A stretch of DNA of 10,255 nucleotides, taken from positions 1 to 10,255 of the forward strand of contig JAPOYW010000451.1 of NCBI GenBank assembly GCA_026706425.1, in the 5' to 3' direction. Of the stretch, positions 1 to 5,488 are shown piece after piece. Each line of letters opens with the position of its first letter. Position 1 is the stretch's first letter. Position numbers and translations under genes: made by a program. Under the pieces are notes generated by a model. That model was not told the DNA's origin. It did not search any database and was given only the letters and a program-made list of their open reading frames with translations. Source of the stretch: Gammaproteobacteria bacterium (lineage in GTDB: Bacteria; Pseudomonadota; Gammaproteobacteria; Pseudomonadales; Azotimanducaceae).

Positions 1-480
1 GGGAACCAGCGGCAGAAGCGGATTCTCGTGGATGGGCTCAACGAACACTTCGGCAACGACCTCTCGGGCCGCACCCTCGCGCTATGGGGCCTATCCTTCA
101 AACCCAATACCGACGACATGCGCGAAGCCCCTAGCCGGGTCCTCATGGAGGCGGTCTGGGCGGCCGGCGCAACGGTGCGGGCCTACGACCCGGGCGCGCT
201 GGCGGAGGCCGCGAGGTTGTACGGTCCTCGGGACGACCTGGTCCTCTGTGGGCACCGAAACGACGCGCTCTGCGGTGCCGACGCGCTCGTGGTGGTCACG
301 GAGTGGAACGAGTTCAGGAGTCCCGACTTCGACGCCATCAAGACCGCGCTGAAGCAGCCGGTCATCCTCGACGGCCGCAATCTCTACGACCCCGAAATGC
401 TCGCGGGGCTCGGGTTCACGCACATCGGCGTCGGCCGCAACCGCCTCCCTGCGTTGCCTCGGCGGCATACGCCTCCATGA
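1..480 (+). CDS. ugd: UDP-glucose 6-dehydrogenase, C-terminal part (5' end outside window)
   Basis: About 159 C-terminal residues are visible. The enzyme oxidises UDP-glucose to UDP-glucuronate with two NAD+ in the cytoplasm, supplying precursor for capsule, exopolysaccharide or lipid A modification. The segment LWGLSFKPNTDDMREAPS, followed by VRAYDP, VVVTEWNEF and ILDGRNLYDP, is the hallmark of the C-terminal UDP-binding domain of the UDP-glucose/GDP-mannose dehydrogenase family. The frame is open from base 1, so the first ATG (28) is internal. The catalytic cysteine and Rossmann domain lie upstream of the window. The stop TGA (478-480) overlaps the ATG of the next gene as ATGA, which suggests translational coupling. 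A tuaD- or rkpK-type name is equally possible. The family call is near certain. Confidence 0.95.
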   Translation, partial: GNQRQKRILVDGLNEHFGNDLSGRTLALWGLSFKPNTDDMREAPSRVLMEAVWAAGATVRAYDPGALAEAARLYGPRDDLVLCGHRNDALCGADALVVVTEWNEFRSPDFDAIKTALKQPVILDGRNLYDPEMLAGLGFTHIGVGRNRLPALPRRHTPP

Positions 481-1979
481 CCACCTCGACCGCGCACCGC
501 GCGCTCGCCGCATTCGCCGCCCTGACGGCGTCAACGGGTATTTGCGCCAACGTCGACGACCGCGATTGGTGTGTCACCTACACCGACCACTTCGAGCTGG
601 TGTCCGACCTACCCCGGGAAAGGGCCTTGGAATTGGTCGTTCAACTCGACCGGTTCCGGTCCGCGGCAAGTGCCCTGCTGCCCGGGCGCGCCCGTGAGGC
701 CGCTCCCCCGATCAAGGTCATCGCATTCAAACGTGCCCGGGACTTCGCGACGGTCTTCAACAGCACCCATGTCGCCGGGTTCACTCGCCCGTCGCTCGAC
801 CAGAGCCTGCTCGCATCGGGGCCCGACCCGAGTGGCGAACACCTCAATCGCAACACGTTCCACGAGTACGTCCACTACCTGGTGCGCAGCCGAGCGACCC
901 TCAATCTGCCGATCTGGTACGAGGAGGGCTTTGCATCCTACCTGTCGACGCTCAGCATCGACCCGGCCGGCGTCGTGACCGTCGGCCGGATACCGTACGC
1001 CTACCTGCGCGGCGTTCTCCTGCTCCCTGGACTCAGCATTCCCGACGTCATCGGCGAACGGTTCCGGCTGGATCCACGGCGCCACGACCTGTCGGAGGTC
1101 TATGGCCTCGCCTGGGCGATCGTGCGGTTCCTGCACCATGCCGAGGACGACAACGGCGAGCGCTATGCCAGCAGGCTCGGCGACATGCTTGCCGCCATCG
1201 ACGACGGGCTCAGCAGCGAGGAGGCGATGGAGTCGTCGCTGGGGCTCGACGTCGAGGGTCTGAAGAGACGCCTTAGGAACTACTACGACAAGGACCAATT
1301 GCCGGTATTCCAGTTCCGGACGGAAACACGGGATAGGATGGCGTTCCGTCGCGACTGCCTGGACGCCGTCGAGACACGTCAGCAGCTCGCGGAGGTGGCG
1401 GCTTTCCACCATCCTCGGTTCGCCGTCGAACTCTACGAGAGCATCCTGGCCGGCAACCCCGACCAGGTCGATGCCCTGGTCGGCCTGTCGCGAGTCGTAT
1501 CGGGCAGCCGCGCGTCGGAACTGGCACGCAAGGCGTATCGTGTCGATCCGACCCATCCTGCCGCCATCGTCCGAATGGCGGAAACGGAGGTTCTCGGGTG
1601 CCAGTCGGGGAGCGCGGACTGCGGCGATGCGCTGGCCAACGCCATCGGTCTCTACACCGAGGCATTGACATCCGACCGCCATCGGGTCGCCGCCGCCTAC
1701 GGACTTGGCATCTTGAGCCTTTACGTCGAACGTCCCGTCGATGCACTCGAATACCTCCGCGCCGCGTATGCCCGCGCGCCGTGGTCGCCGCAGATCCACT
1801 ACTACCTCGGCGAGGCCTACGGACGATCCGGGGAGCCCAAGCAGGCCGTCCCGCATTTGAGGAAAACGGCCTTTTGGCATCCGGACGAGTCCTGGCGGCA
1901 AAAGGCCCGACAGATGCTCGCCCGCCTGGGCGAAGACCCCCCGGCCGACCGAGTCAACCGCCCTCGATCCGCTCCATGA
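477..1979 (+). CDS. Secreted HExxH metallopeptidase (peptidase MA-like) with C-terminal TPR repeats
   Basis: A 500-residue protein. I chose the ATG at 477 because it overlaps the ugd stop (ATGA) and is followed by a signal peptide: a hydrophobic Ala-rich stretch ending ...STGICA before NVDD, with cleavage near residue 25. The frame stays open further upstream, but only inside ugd. Residues 129-133 read HEYVH (zinc-binding HExxH). They are followed by LPIWYEEGFASYLS, in which E150 of the EG pair is the likely third zinc ligand. This layout matches gluzincin families such as peptidase MA and DUF1570 proteins. From about residue 310 to the end there are helical pairs resembling TPR units (for example AVELYESILAGNPDQVDALV and ALEYLRAAYARAPWSPQIHY). 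I infer a periplasmic or surface peptidase whose TPRs bind a partner. Coupling to ugd hints at a polysaccharide or envelope role. The substrate is unknown. Confidence 0.75.
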   Translation: MTTSTAHRALAAFAALTASTGICANVDDRDWCVTYTDHFELVSDLPRERALELVVQLDRFRSAASALLPGRAREAAPPIKVIAFKRARDFATVFNSTHVAGFTRPSLDQSLLASGPDPSGEHLNRNTFHEYVHYLVRSRATLNLPIWYEEGFASYLSTLSIDPAGVVTVGRIPYAYLRGVLLLPGLSIPDVIGERFRLDPRRHDLSEVYGLAWAIVRFLHHAEDDNGERYASRLGDMLAAIDDGLSSEEAMESSLGLDVEGLKRRLRNYYDKDQLPVFQFRTETRDRMAFRRDCLDAVETRQQLAEVAAFHHPRFAVELYESILAGNPDQVDALVGLSRVVSGSRASELARKAYRVDPTHPAAIVRMAETEVLGCQSGSADCGDALANAIGLYTEALTSDRHRVAAAYGLGILSLYVERPVDALEYLRAAYARAPWSPQIHYYLGEAYGRSGEPKQAVPHLRKTAFWHPDESWRQKARQMLARLGEDPPADRVNRPRSAP

Positions 1980-2202
1980 AGAACACCTCGCTGCCCGGGG
2001 CGATCGGCTCGAGCCAGGCGTCCTGGTAGATCTGTCCGTTGATGGCCACGGCGGTCTTGGTCAGCACCTCTTCGATGCCCGGCCACCTTTCCTCCAGAAC
2101 GCGCACGAGCCCACGATAGTTGCGGCACTCCACGTCGATCTCGCGAACGCCCCCCGTGTTGGACGTCAGGTGATCGGGGAAGACGACCTTGACCGTTTGC
2201 AT
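1954..2202 (-). CDS. MoaD/ThiS-family ubiquitin-like sulfur carrier protein
   Basis: An 82-residue protein with a beta-grasp pattern: N-terminal strands (MQTVKVVFPDHL), a helix (LVRVLEERWPGIEEVL), then AVAINGQIY, and a late strand (GSEVFFMERIEGG) ending exactly in Gly-Gly before TGA. In this family the C-terminal GG is adenylated and thiocarboxylated by an E1-like enzyme to deliver sulfur (molybdopterin, thiazole, tRNA thiolation) or to conjugate to proteins. The start is supported by GGAGA upstream of the ATG. No moaE, moeB/thiF or thiG neighbour lies in the window, so the pathway cannot be assigned. Its last 26 bases overlap the 3' end of the convergent TPR-peptidase gene. Family confidence is good; function is open. 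Confidence 0.75.
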   Translation of the reverse strand: MQTVKVVFPDHLTSNTGGVREIDVECRNYRGLVRVLEERWPGIEEVLTKTAVAINGQIYQDAWLEPIAPGSEVFFMERIEGG

Positions 2203-2233
2203 GGTTTCTCCTGTGGGCAGTCGATGCGGACAG

Positions 2234-2252
2234 ATTCTAGCCGGATGTCCGG
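2234..2252 (-). promoter_or_regulatory. Possible promoter/operator for the MoaD-like gene
   Basis: On the minus strand, TAGAAT (2234-2239) matches five of six bases of a -10 box, about 32 bases upstream of the ATG. Immediately upstream lies a 5-bp inverted repeat around a 2-base centre (2241-2252, ccgga-tg-tccgg) that could be an operator. I find no good -35 box at the right spacing, so this is weak. Confidence 0.25.
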
Positions 2253-2349
2253 CAACTCGGGCCGCGGCACCTGCCGGGAGTCATCCATCGAGCGCGGGGA
2301 GGTAGGATGGCCACCCCGGCATTCGGCCTGCCAAAAGTAATCGCGTGTG

Positions 2350-2370
2350 CCAATGTACGGCGACAATTGG
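2350..2370 (-). terminator. Weak hairpin downstream of the tRNA-like gene
   Basis: CCAAT (2350-2354) and ATTGG (2366-2370) form a short stem just after the tRNA-like 3' end. Two further base pairs are possible past a bulge. A T-rich stretch (RC of 2331-2340) follows at a distance. The stem is too short and AT-rich to be a convincing intrinsic terminator. Confidence 0.2.
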
Positions 2371-2373
2371 AAG

Positions 2374-2464
2374 TGGGTGCCCCGCGAGGGACTTGAACCC
2401 TCATGGGCACTTGGCCCACCCGGCTTTTCGTCGGGCGCGTCTAACCAAAATCCGCCACCGGGGC
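2374..2464 (-). tRNA. Aberrant class-II (leucine-like) tRNA or tRNA pseudogene
   Basis: Read on the minus strand, this folds as a class-II tRNA most like tRNA-Leu. The acceptor strands GCCCCGG / GCGGGGC pair at six positions with a G-G clash at the seventh. The D arm is GCG...CGC with GGTTAGA in its loop. A 5-bp variable arm (TGGGC/GCCCA, 2404-2418) and a perfect T arm (GAGGG TTCAAGT CCCTC, 2386-2402) follow. Several features are abnormal. The anticodon stem CCCGA/CCGGG has an A-C closing mismatch. The loop CGAAAAG lacks the near-universal U33 and would place AAA as anticodon (2426-2428). The D loop is enlarged. The 3' end reads ACCCA rather than ACCA. Known bacterial tRNA-Leu anticodons do not include AAA. 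It may be a decaying tRNA-Leu or a tRNA with a non-decoding role. The tRNA-derived origin is clear; functionality is not. Confidence 0.7.
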
Positions 2465-2475
2465 CGTGCGAGTCT

Positions 2476-2481
2476 ATTGTA
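2476..2481 (-). promoter_or_regulatory. Candidate -10 box for the tRNA-like gene
   Basis: On the minus strand TACAAT (five of six matches to TATAAT) ends 11 bases before the first acceptor-stem base. This is the spacing expected for a stable-RNA promoter with a very short leader. The sequence 16-18 bases further upstream is a poor -35 box, so support is moderate to low. Confidence 0.35.
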
Positions 2482-2639
2482 TCGTTCCATCCGCCGCGCT
2501 GTGCGACCGTGAGACCGCAGTTCGGACGGAGCACGCCAATGATGATTCCATACCGGACGTCCCGGAGCAAAGCCGACTTCGGTAGGCGCCTCCTCCACGG
2601 GTTCGAGACCACCTCCGGCTGCATTCCGCGCGCCCCGTT

Positions 2640-2975
2640 GTGACCCGCGTAGATCTAGAGTCCCGGCTAGCCCGCCAAGCCCCCTCGCGAATCCACGGCG
2701 GGGTAGACGCAACGATGGCGATCGCAACCGGCAAAACCCGTCTCACGGCCTTGGCGGTCACCGATCGGGGCGTCACCTTCGACTCGACCCTGAAGGCCGA
2801 CGTGACATTCGTCTTCGACAGCGCGGAAACGGCCCTCGCCGTGCTAACCGGAAGGGAGGATCCCATCGCCGCTTTCCTGGACGGCCGATTCCGATCCGAT
2901 GGCCACCTTCCCCTGGCCTTCGTCCTGCTCGGTCTCTTCCGGTCTGGCGCGGACACCGCGCCGCCGCCGCCGTGA
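2640..2975 (+). CDS. Small SCP2 (sterol carrier)-like lipid-binding protein
   Basis: 111 residues from a GTG at 2640. The first ATG is at 2715 (residue 26). The central and C-terminal pattern matches the SCP2 fold: a strand with FDSTLKADVTFVFDS, the helix AETALAVLTGREDPIAAF, then LDGRFRSDGHLPLAFVLLGLFR. In SCP2 proteins the corresponding segment reads like 'G..DP..AF..GRL...GD...A'. SCP2 domains bind hydrophobic ligands, as in ubiquinone biosynthesis factors. No catalytic residues are expected. The protein ends in a short Ala-Pro tail encoded by a run of GCC/CCG-type codons. No Shine-Dalgarno is obvious at the GTG, so the start is uncertain. It converges on nudC with seven bases between the stops. 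Ligand and pathway are unknown. Confidence 0.6.
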   Translation: MTRVDLESRLARQAPSRIHGGVDATMAIATGKTRLTALAVTDRGVTFDSTLKADVTFVFDSAETALAVLTGREDPIAAFLDGRFRSDGHLPLAFVLLGLFRSGADTAPPPP

Positions 2976-2982
2976 CCGATCG

Positions 2983-3576
2983 TTATGCGTTGCGGGCGTC
3001 CTGTCTCGACATCTCCGCCACGAACGCATCGATCAGCCAGCGCGAAATCGCCGTGCCGCCGGGTACATTGGGCAGCTGGGAAAAGTGGAACCAGCGCGCC
3101 TCGGCTATTTCGCCATCTTGGCAGACGATCTCGCCAGCCCGGTAGTCGGCATGGAAACCGAGCATCAGGGAGTTGGGAAAAGGCCAGGATTGGCTACCCA
3201 TATAGCGCAGGTTCCCGACGGCTAGTCCGACCTCCTCGCCAACCTCCCGGTGCACGGTCTGCTCGATCGACTCGCCCGGTTCCACGAAACCAGCCAGGGT
3301 CGAAAACATGCTCGTCGGCCAGGCGGCATTGCGCGCGAGGAGCATCTGTTCACCCCGGCGCACGAGGACGATGATGCTTGGCGAGAGCCGCGGATAGGTG
3401 GTCAGACCACACGAGGGACACAGCTTGGCGCGGTCCGTGGGGTGATCCTGGTTGTCCGCGCCGCAACGTCCGCAGTGCCGATGGTCCCGGTGCCACTCGA
3501 CGATCTGCTTGGCCCGCCCGGCCAGGGAGAAGAAATCGGGTTCCACACGTCCCAGCCAGGCCCGCAATCCCGTCAC
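2983..3576 (-). CDS. nudC: NAD+ diphosphatase / NADH pyrophosphatase NudC, zinc-ribbon and Nudix domains
   Basis: 197 residues from a GTG at 3576. NudC hydrolyses NAD(H) to NMN(H) plus AMP and removes NAD caps from RNA 5' ends in the cytoplasm. Residues 35-56 hold a four-cysteine zinc ribbon (CGRC...CPSC). The Nudix box is complete at 96-118 (GFVEPGE...REVGEEVGL). The NudC specificity motif appears at 128-136 as SQSWPFPNS, where the usual form is SQPWPFP.S. Full NudC is about 257 residues. The missing N-terminal domain is encoded immediately upstream in another frame (3573-3851), so the gene is split. The GTG overlaps the upstream TGA as GTGA. AGAGGG lies seven bases ahead (3584-3589) and could serve reinitiation. 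The reading frame is open upstream of the GTG and reads VPEGFAVTGLRAW, which looks native, so a frameshift is the main alternative. Confidence 0.85.
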   Translation of the reverse strand: MTGLRAWLGRVEPDFFSLAGRAKQIVEWHRDHRHCGRCGADNQDHPTDRAKLCPSCGLTTYPRLSPSIIVLVRRGEQMLLARNAAWPTSMFSTLAGFVEPGESIEQTVHREVGEEVGLAVGNLRYMGSQSWPFPNSLMLGFHADYRAGEIVCQDGEIAEARWFHFSQLPNVPGGTAISRWLIDAFVAEMSRQDARNA

Positions 3577-3851
3577 GGCAAATCCCTCTGGAACGCTACC
3601 GGTCGCACCGAGGGCGTCGCAGGTTTGTAGTCGACCTCGAGGTCGACCCAGCGGAACTCGTCGGCGGTCACCGGTCGGGGAACGCCCTGCTCGCTGATGG
3701 ACAGCATGTCGTCGCCGAGGCAGACGAAATACAGGGCACCCGCGATGTCCAGGCTGGCGGGAGGCTGGGTCTCGGAGACGAACTTCGAGGGACGTGCATC
3801 GAACAAAAGCGTTACCTGCGTGTTGCTATACTCGGGCCGTTGAAGGCTCAT
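3573..3851 (-). CDS. nudC: NudC N-terminal (Nudix-like) domain in a separate frame
   Basis: 92 residues from ATG 3851 (MSLQRPEYSNTQ...). The frame could start as far up as 3929. The tail GALYFVCLGDDMLSISEQGVP and ...VRPVAFQRDLP lines up by eye with the E. coli NudC N-terminal domain (GWWVVSHEQKLWLPKGELP ... GEPVWLVQQQ), just where that protein continues into the zinc-ribbon part. The frame ends in TGA (3573-3575) inside the GTGA overlap with the downstream nudC part. Either a one-base deletion (natural or a sequence error) has broken nudC, or the two domains are made as separate, coupled polypeptides. I see no classic slippery heptamer for -1 frameshifting. Domain identity is moderately sure. 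Confidence 0.6.
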   Translation of the reverse strand: MSLQRPEYSNTQVTLLFDARPSKFVSETQPPASLDIAGALYFVCLGDDMLSISEQGVPRPVTADEFRWVDLEVDYKPATPSVRPVAFQRDLP

Positions 3852-3929
3852 CCCCACGAGTGTGTCGGATTGGTCGCTAGTGCGGCAAGTCCAAGGTTTT
3901 GGCGTGCCCGGCTGACGAAAGGAGTGCAC
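3852..3929. promoter_or_regulatory. Divergent intergenic region nudC / nhaB with nhaB ribosome-binding site
   Basis: These 78 bases must carry, or be close to, promoters for both directions. The nhaB ribosome-binding site AAAGGAG (3918-3924) sits five bases from its ATG and decides that start. TATACT at 3827-3832 (inside the nudC N-terminal frame) could be an nhaB -10 box with a leader of about 90 bases, but it lacks a matching -35. No recognised riboswitch fold was found by eye. Confidence 0.4.
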
Positions 3930-5462
3930 ATGGCACAGTCAATAGGTTCCCGCGATTCCGCCTGGTGGGCAGCTTATTGGACGAACTTCCTCGGCGAGGC
4001 ACCGCCTTGGTACAAGTGGACCATCATCGGCTTCCTAATAGCCAATCCCTTCCTTTACTGGCTTTTCGACGGCTATGTCGCCGGCTGGGCCCTGGTCCTG
4101 CAGTTCATCTTCACGCTGGCCATGGCTCTCAAGTGCTACCCCCTTCAACCGGGCGGCCTATTGGCGTTGGAAGCCCTGTTCATGGGCCTTACGACCACGG
4201 GCGTAAAGGACGATGCGGGCCACTTGGTCGGCGGCGTCGCCTACGAAGTCCTGCACAACTGGCAGGTCATCCTGTTGCTGGTTTTCATGGTGGCCGGGAT
4301 CTATTTCATGAAGGAGCTTCTCCTTTTCACCTTCACGAAACTGCTGGTCAAGCTGCGCAGCAAAACCATGCTGTCGGTGATGTTCTGTTTCGTGGCCGCG
4401 ATCCTGTCCGCCTTCCTAGACGCATTGACGGTAATCGCCGTGGTCATCAGCGTGGCCGTGGGCTTCTACGGCGTGTACCACCGGATCGCCTCGGGCGGGG
4501 TCCAACTCGATGCGGAGGTTCCGGAACTGCATCGCGAGGATCTCGATCAGTTCCGGGCCTTCCTGCGCAACCTGGTCATGCACGCGGCGGTGGGCACGGC
4601 ATTGGGCGGGGTCACGACCATCGTCGGCGAACCGCAGAACATCCTGATCGCCGAGCGCATGGGATGGGTGTTCCTGGAGTTCTTCCTACGAATGGCACCG
4701 GTCACGATGCCGGTCCTCGTCGTCGGGCTTGTCACCTGCCTCCTGTTGGAGCGGGTCAAGTGGTTCGGATACGGCGTTGGGATCCCGCCGACCGTGCTTG
4801 AGATTCTTCAGGAGTACGACGCGGAGGAGTCCGCGAAGCGCACCCGCCAGGAGAACGCCCGCTTGGTGGTTCAAGGCATCGCCGCCGTGTTCCTGGTATT
4901 CGCTCTGGGTTTCCACGTCGCCGAGGTCGGCTTGATCGGCCTGTCCATTATCGTCCTGCAGACCGCCTTCAACGGCATCATCGAGGAACATCGCATCGGC
5001 CATGCCTTCGAGGAAGCGCTTCCGTTTACCGCGCTCCTGTGCGTGTTCTTCGCCATCGTCGCGGTGATATCGGACCAGGGACTGTTCCAGCCCGTGATCG
5101 ACTACGTCCTTACCCTACCGGCCAGCCAGCAGCCCGGTGTGTTCTACATCGCCAACGGCGTGCTATCGATGATCAGCGACAATGTGTTCGTCGCGACGGT
5201 GTATATCGGCGAGGTGGAGCGGGCGTTCAACGCCGGCATCATCAACCGGGAACAATTCGATCTCCTGGCAGTGGCCATCAATACCGGCACCAACATCCCG
5301 AGCGTGGCCACGCCCAACGGCCAGGCGGCATTCCTGTTCCTGCTCACGTCGTCGCTTGCACCCCTGATCCGGTTGTCCTATGGACGCATGGTTGTCATGG
5401 CGCTGCCCTACACGATCACCATGGGAATCACGGGCTGGATCTTCGTAACCTGGGGCCTGTAG
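3930..5462 (+). CDS. nhaB: Na+/H+ antiporter NhaB
   Basis: 510 residues, close to the 513 of E. coli NhaB. It exchanges cytoplasmic Na+ for external H+ across the inner membrane, for sodium tolerance and pH control. The ATG at 3930 has a strong AAAGGAG site; the frame is open further upstream but without protein-like sequence. Residues near the start (WTNFLGEAPPWYKWTIIGFL), then CYPLQPGGLLALEA, FLDALTVIAVVI, GGVTTIVGEPQNILIAERMGW and INTGTNIPSVATPNGQAAFLF are characteristic of NhaB. Many hydrophobic segments span the full length, consistent with a 10-12 helix membrane protein. The TAG stop is followed at once by a hairpin, and the gene converges on dnaQ. Nothing looks truncated. Confidence 0.95.
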   Translation: MAQSIGSRDSAWWAAYWTNFLGEAPPWYKWTIIGFLIANPFLYWLFDGYVAGWALVLQFIFTLAMALKCYPLQPGGLLALEALFMGLTTTGVKDDAGHLVGGVAYEVLHNWQVILLLVFMVAGIYFMKELLLFTFTKLLVKLRSKTMLSVMFCFVAAILSAFLDALTVIAVVISVAVGFYGVYHRIASGGVQLDAEVPELHREDLDQFRAFLRNLVMHAAVGTALGGVTTIVGEPQNILIAERMGWVFLEFFLRMAPVTMPVLVVGLVTCLLLERVKWFGYGVGIPPTVLEILQEYDAEESAKRTRQENARLVVQGIAAVFLVFALGFHVAEVGLIGLSIIVLQTAFNGIIEEHRIGHAFEEALPFTALLCVFFAIVAVISDQGLFQPVIDYVLTLPASQQPGVFYIANGVLSMISDNVFVATVYIGEVERAFNAGIINREQFDLLAVAINTGTNIPSVATPNGQAAFLFLLTSSLAPLIRLSYGRMVVMALPYTITMGITGWIFVTWGL

Positions 5463-5463
5463 T

Positions 5464-5482
5464 GGACGGGCTTGTCCCGTCC
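5464..5482. terminator. Hairpin between convergent nhaB and dnaQ
   Basis: A perfect 7-bp inverted repeat GGACGGG (5464-5470) and CCCGTCC (5476-5482) with a 5-base loop fills most of the 26-base gap between the nhaB stop and the dnaQ stop. It has no T tract, but its position between two convergent genes fits a shared, possibly weak, bidirectional terminator. Confidence 0.5.
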
Positions 5483-5488
5483 CGTCAT

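Larger units (their letters stand above)
2203..2639. other. Gene-poor stretch containing a tRNA-like gene
   Basis: About 440 bases lie between the MoaD-like gene and the SCP2-like gene. The only structured element I can support is the minus-strand class-II tRNA-like sequence (2374-2464) with its candidate promoter and 3' hairpin. Reading frames that cross it on either strand (including one with VPREGLEPS, the typical conceptual translation across a tRNA T-arm) look spurious. In 2482-2639 I see nothing I can name. Confidence 0.6.

Noticed and set aside
303..476. Upstream extension of the TPR-peptidase frame
   Set aside because: It overlaps conserved ugd sequence in another frame and would bury the signal peptide.
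609..1901. Long minus-strand open frame (430 codons) opposite the TPR-peptidase gene
   Set aside because: Its translation has no recognisable domains, and the plus strand encodes a clear signal peptide, HExxH and TPR-like repeats. It is a GC-rich antisense shadow.
2374..2464. Selenocysteine or serine tRNA identity for the class-II tRNA-like gene
   Set aside because: The acceptor/T-arm lengths, the GGC-type D arm and the absence of a UCA anticodon do not match tRNA-Sec, and the acceptor and variable arm resemble leucine rather than serine tRNAs.
2347..2643. Plus-strand frame with VPREGLEPS and minus-strand frames across the same region
   Set aside because: These translate through the tRNA-like gene; VPREGLEPS-type peptides are well-known artefacts of tRNA T-arm sequence.
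2955..2972. CCG/GCC triplet run at the end of the SCP2-like gene, considered as a repeat
   Set aside because: It is only a few units long and encodes a short proline tail; chance in GC-rich DNA.
3573..3600. Programmed -1 frameshift site in nudC
   Set aside because: No X XXY YYZ heptamer fits the upstream frame and no clear downstream stem was seen. Reinitiation or a simple frameshift explains it better.
3378..3929. Upstream extension of the nhaB frame
   Set aside because: It runs antisense to nudC with no protein-like sequence. The ATG at 3930 with AAAGGAG gives the normal NhaB length.
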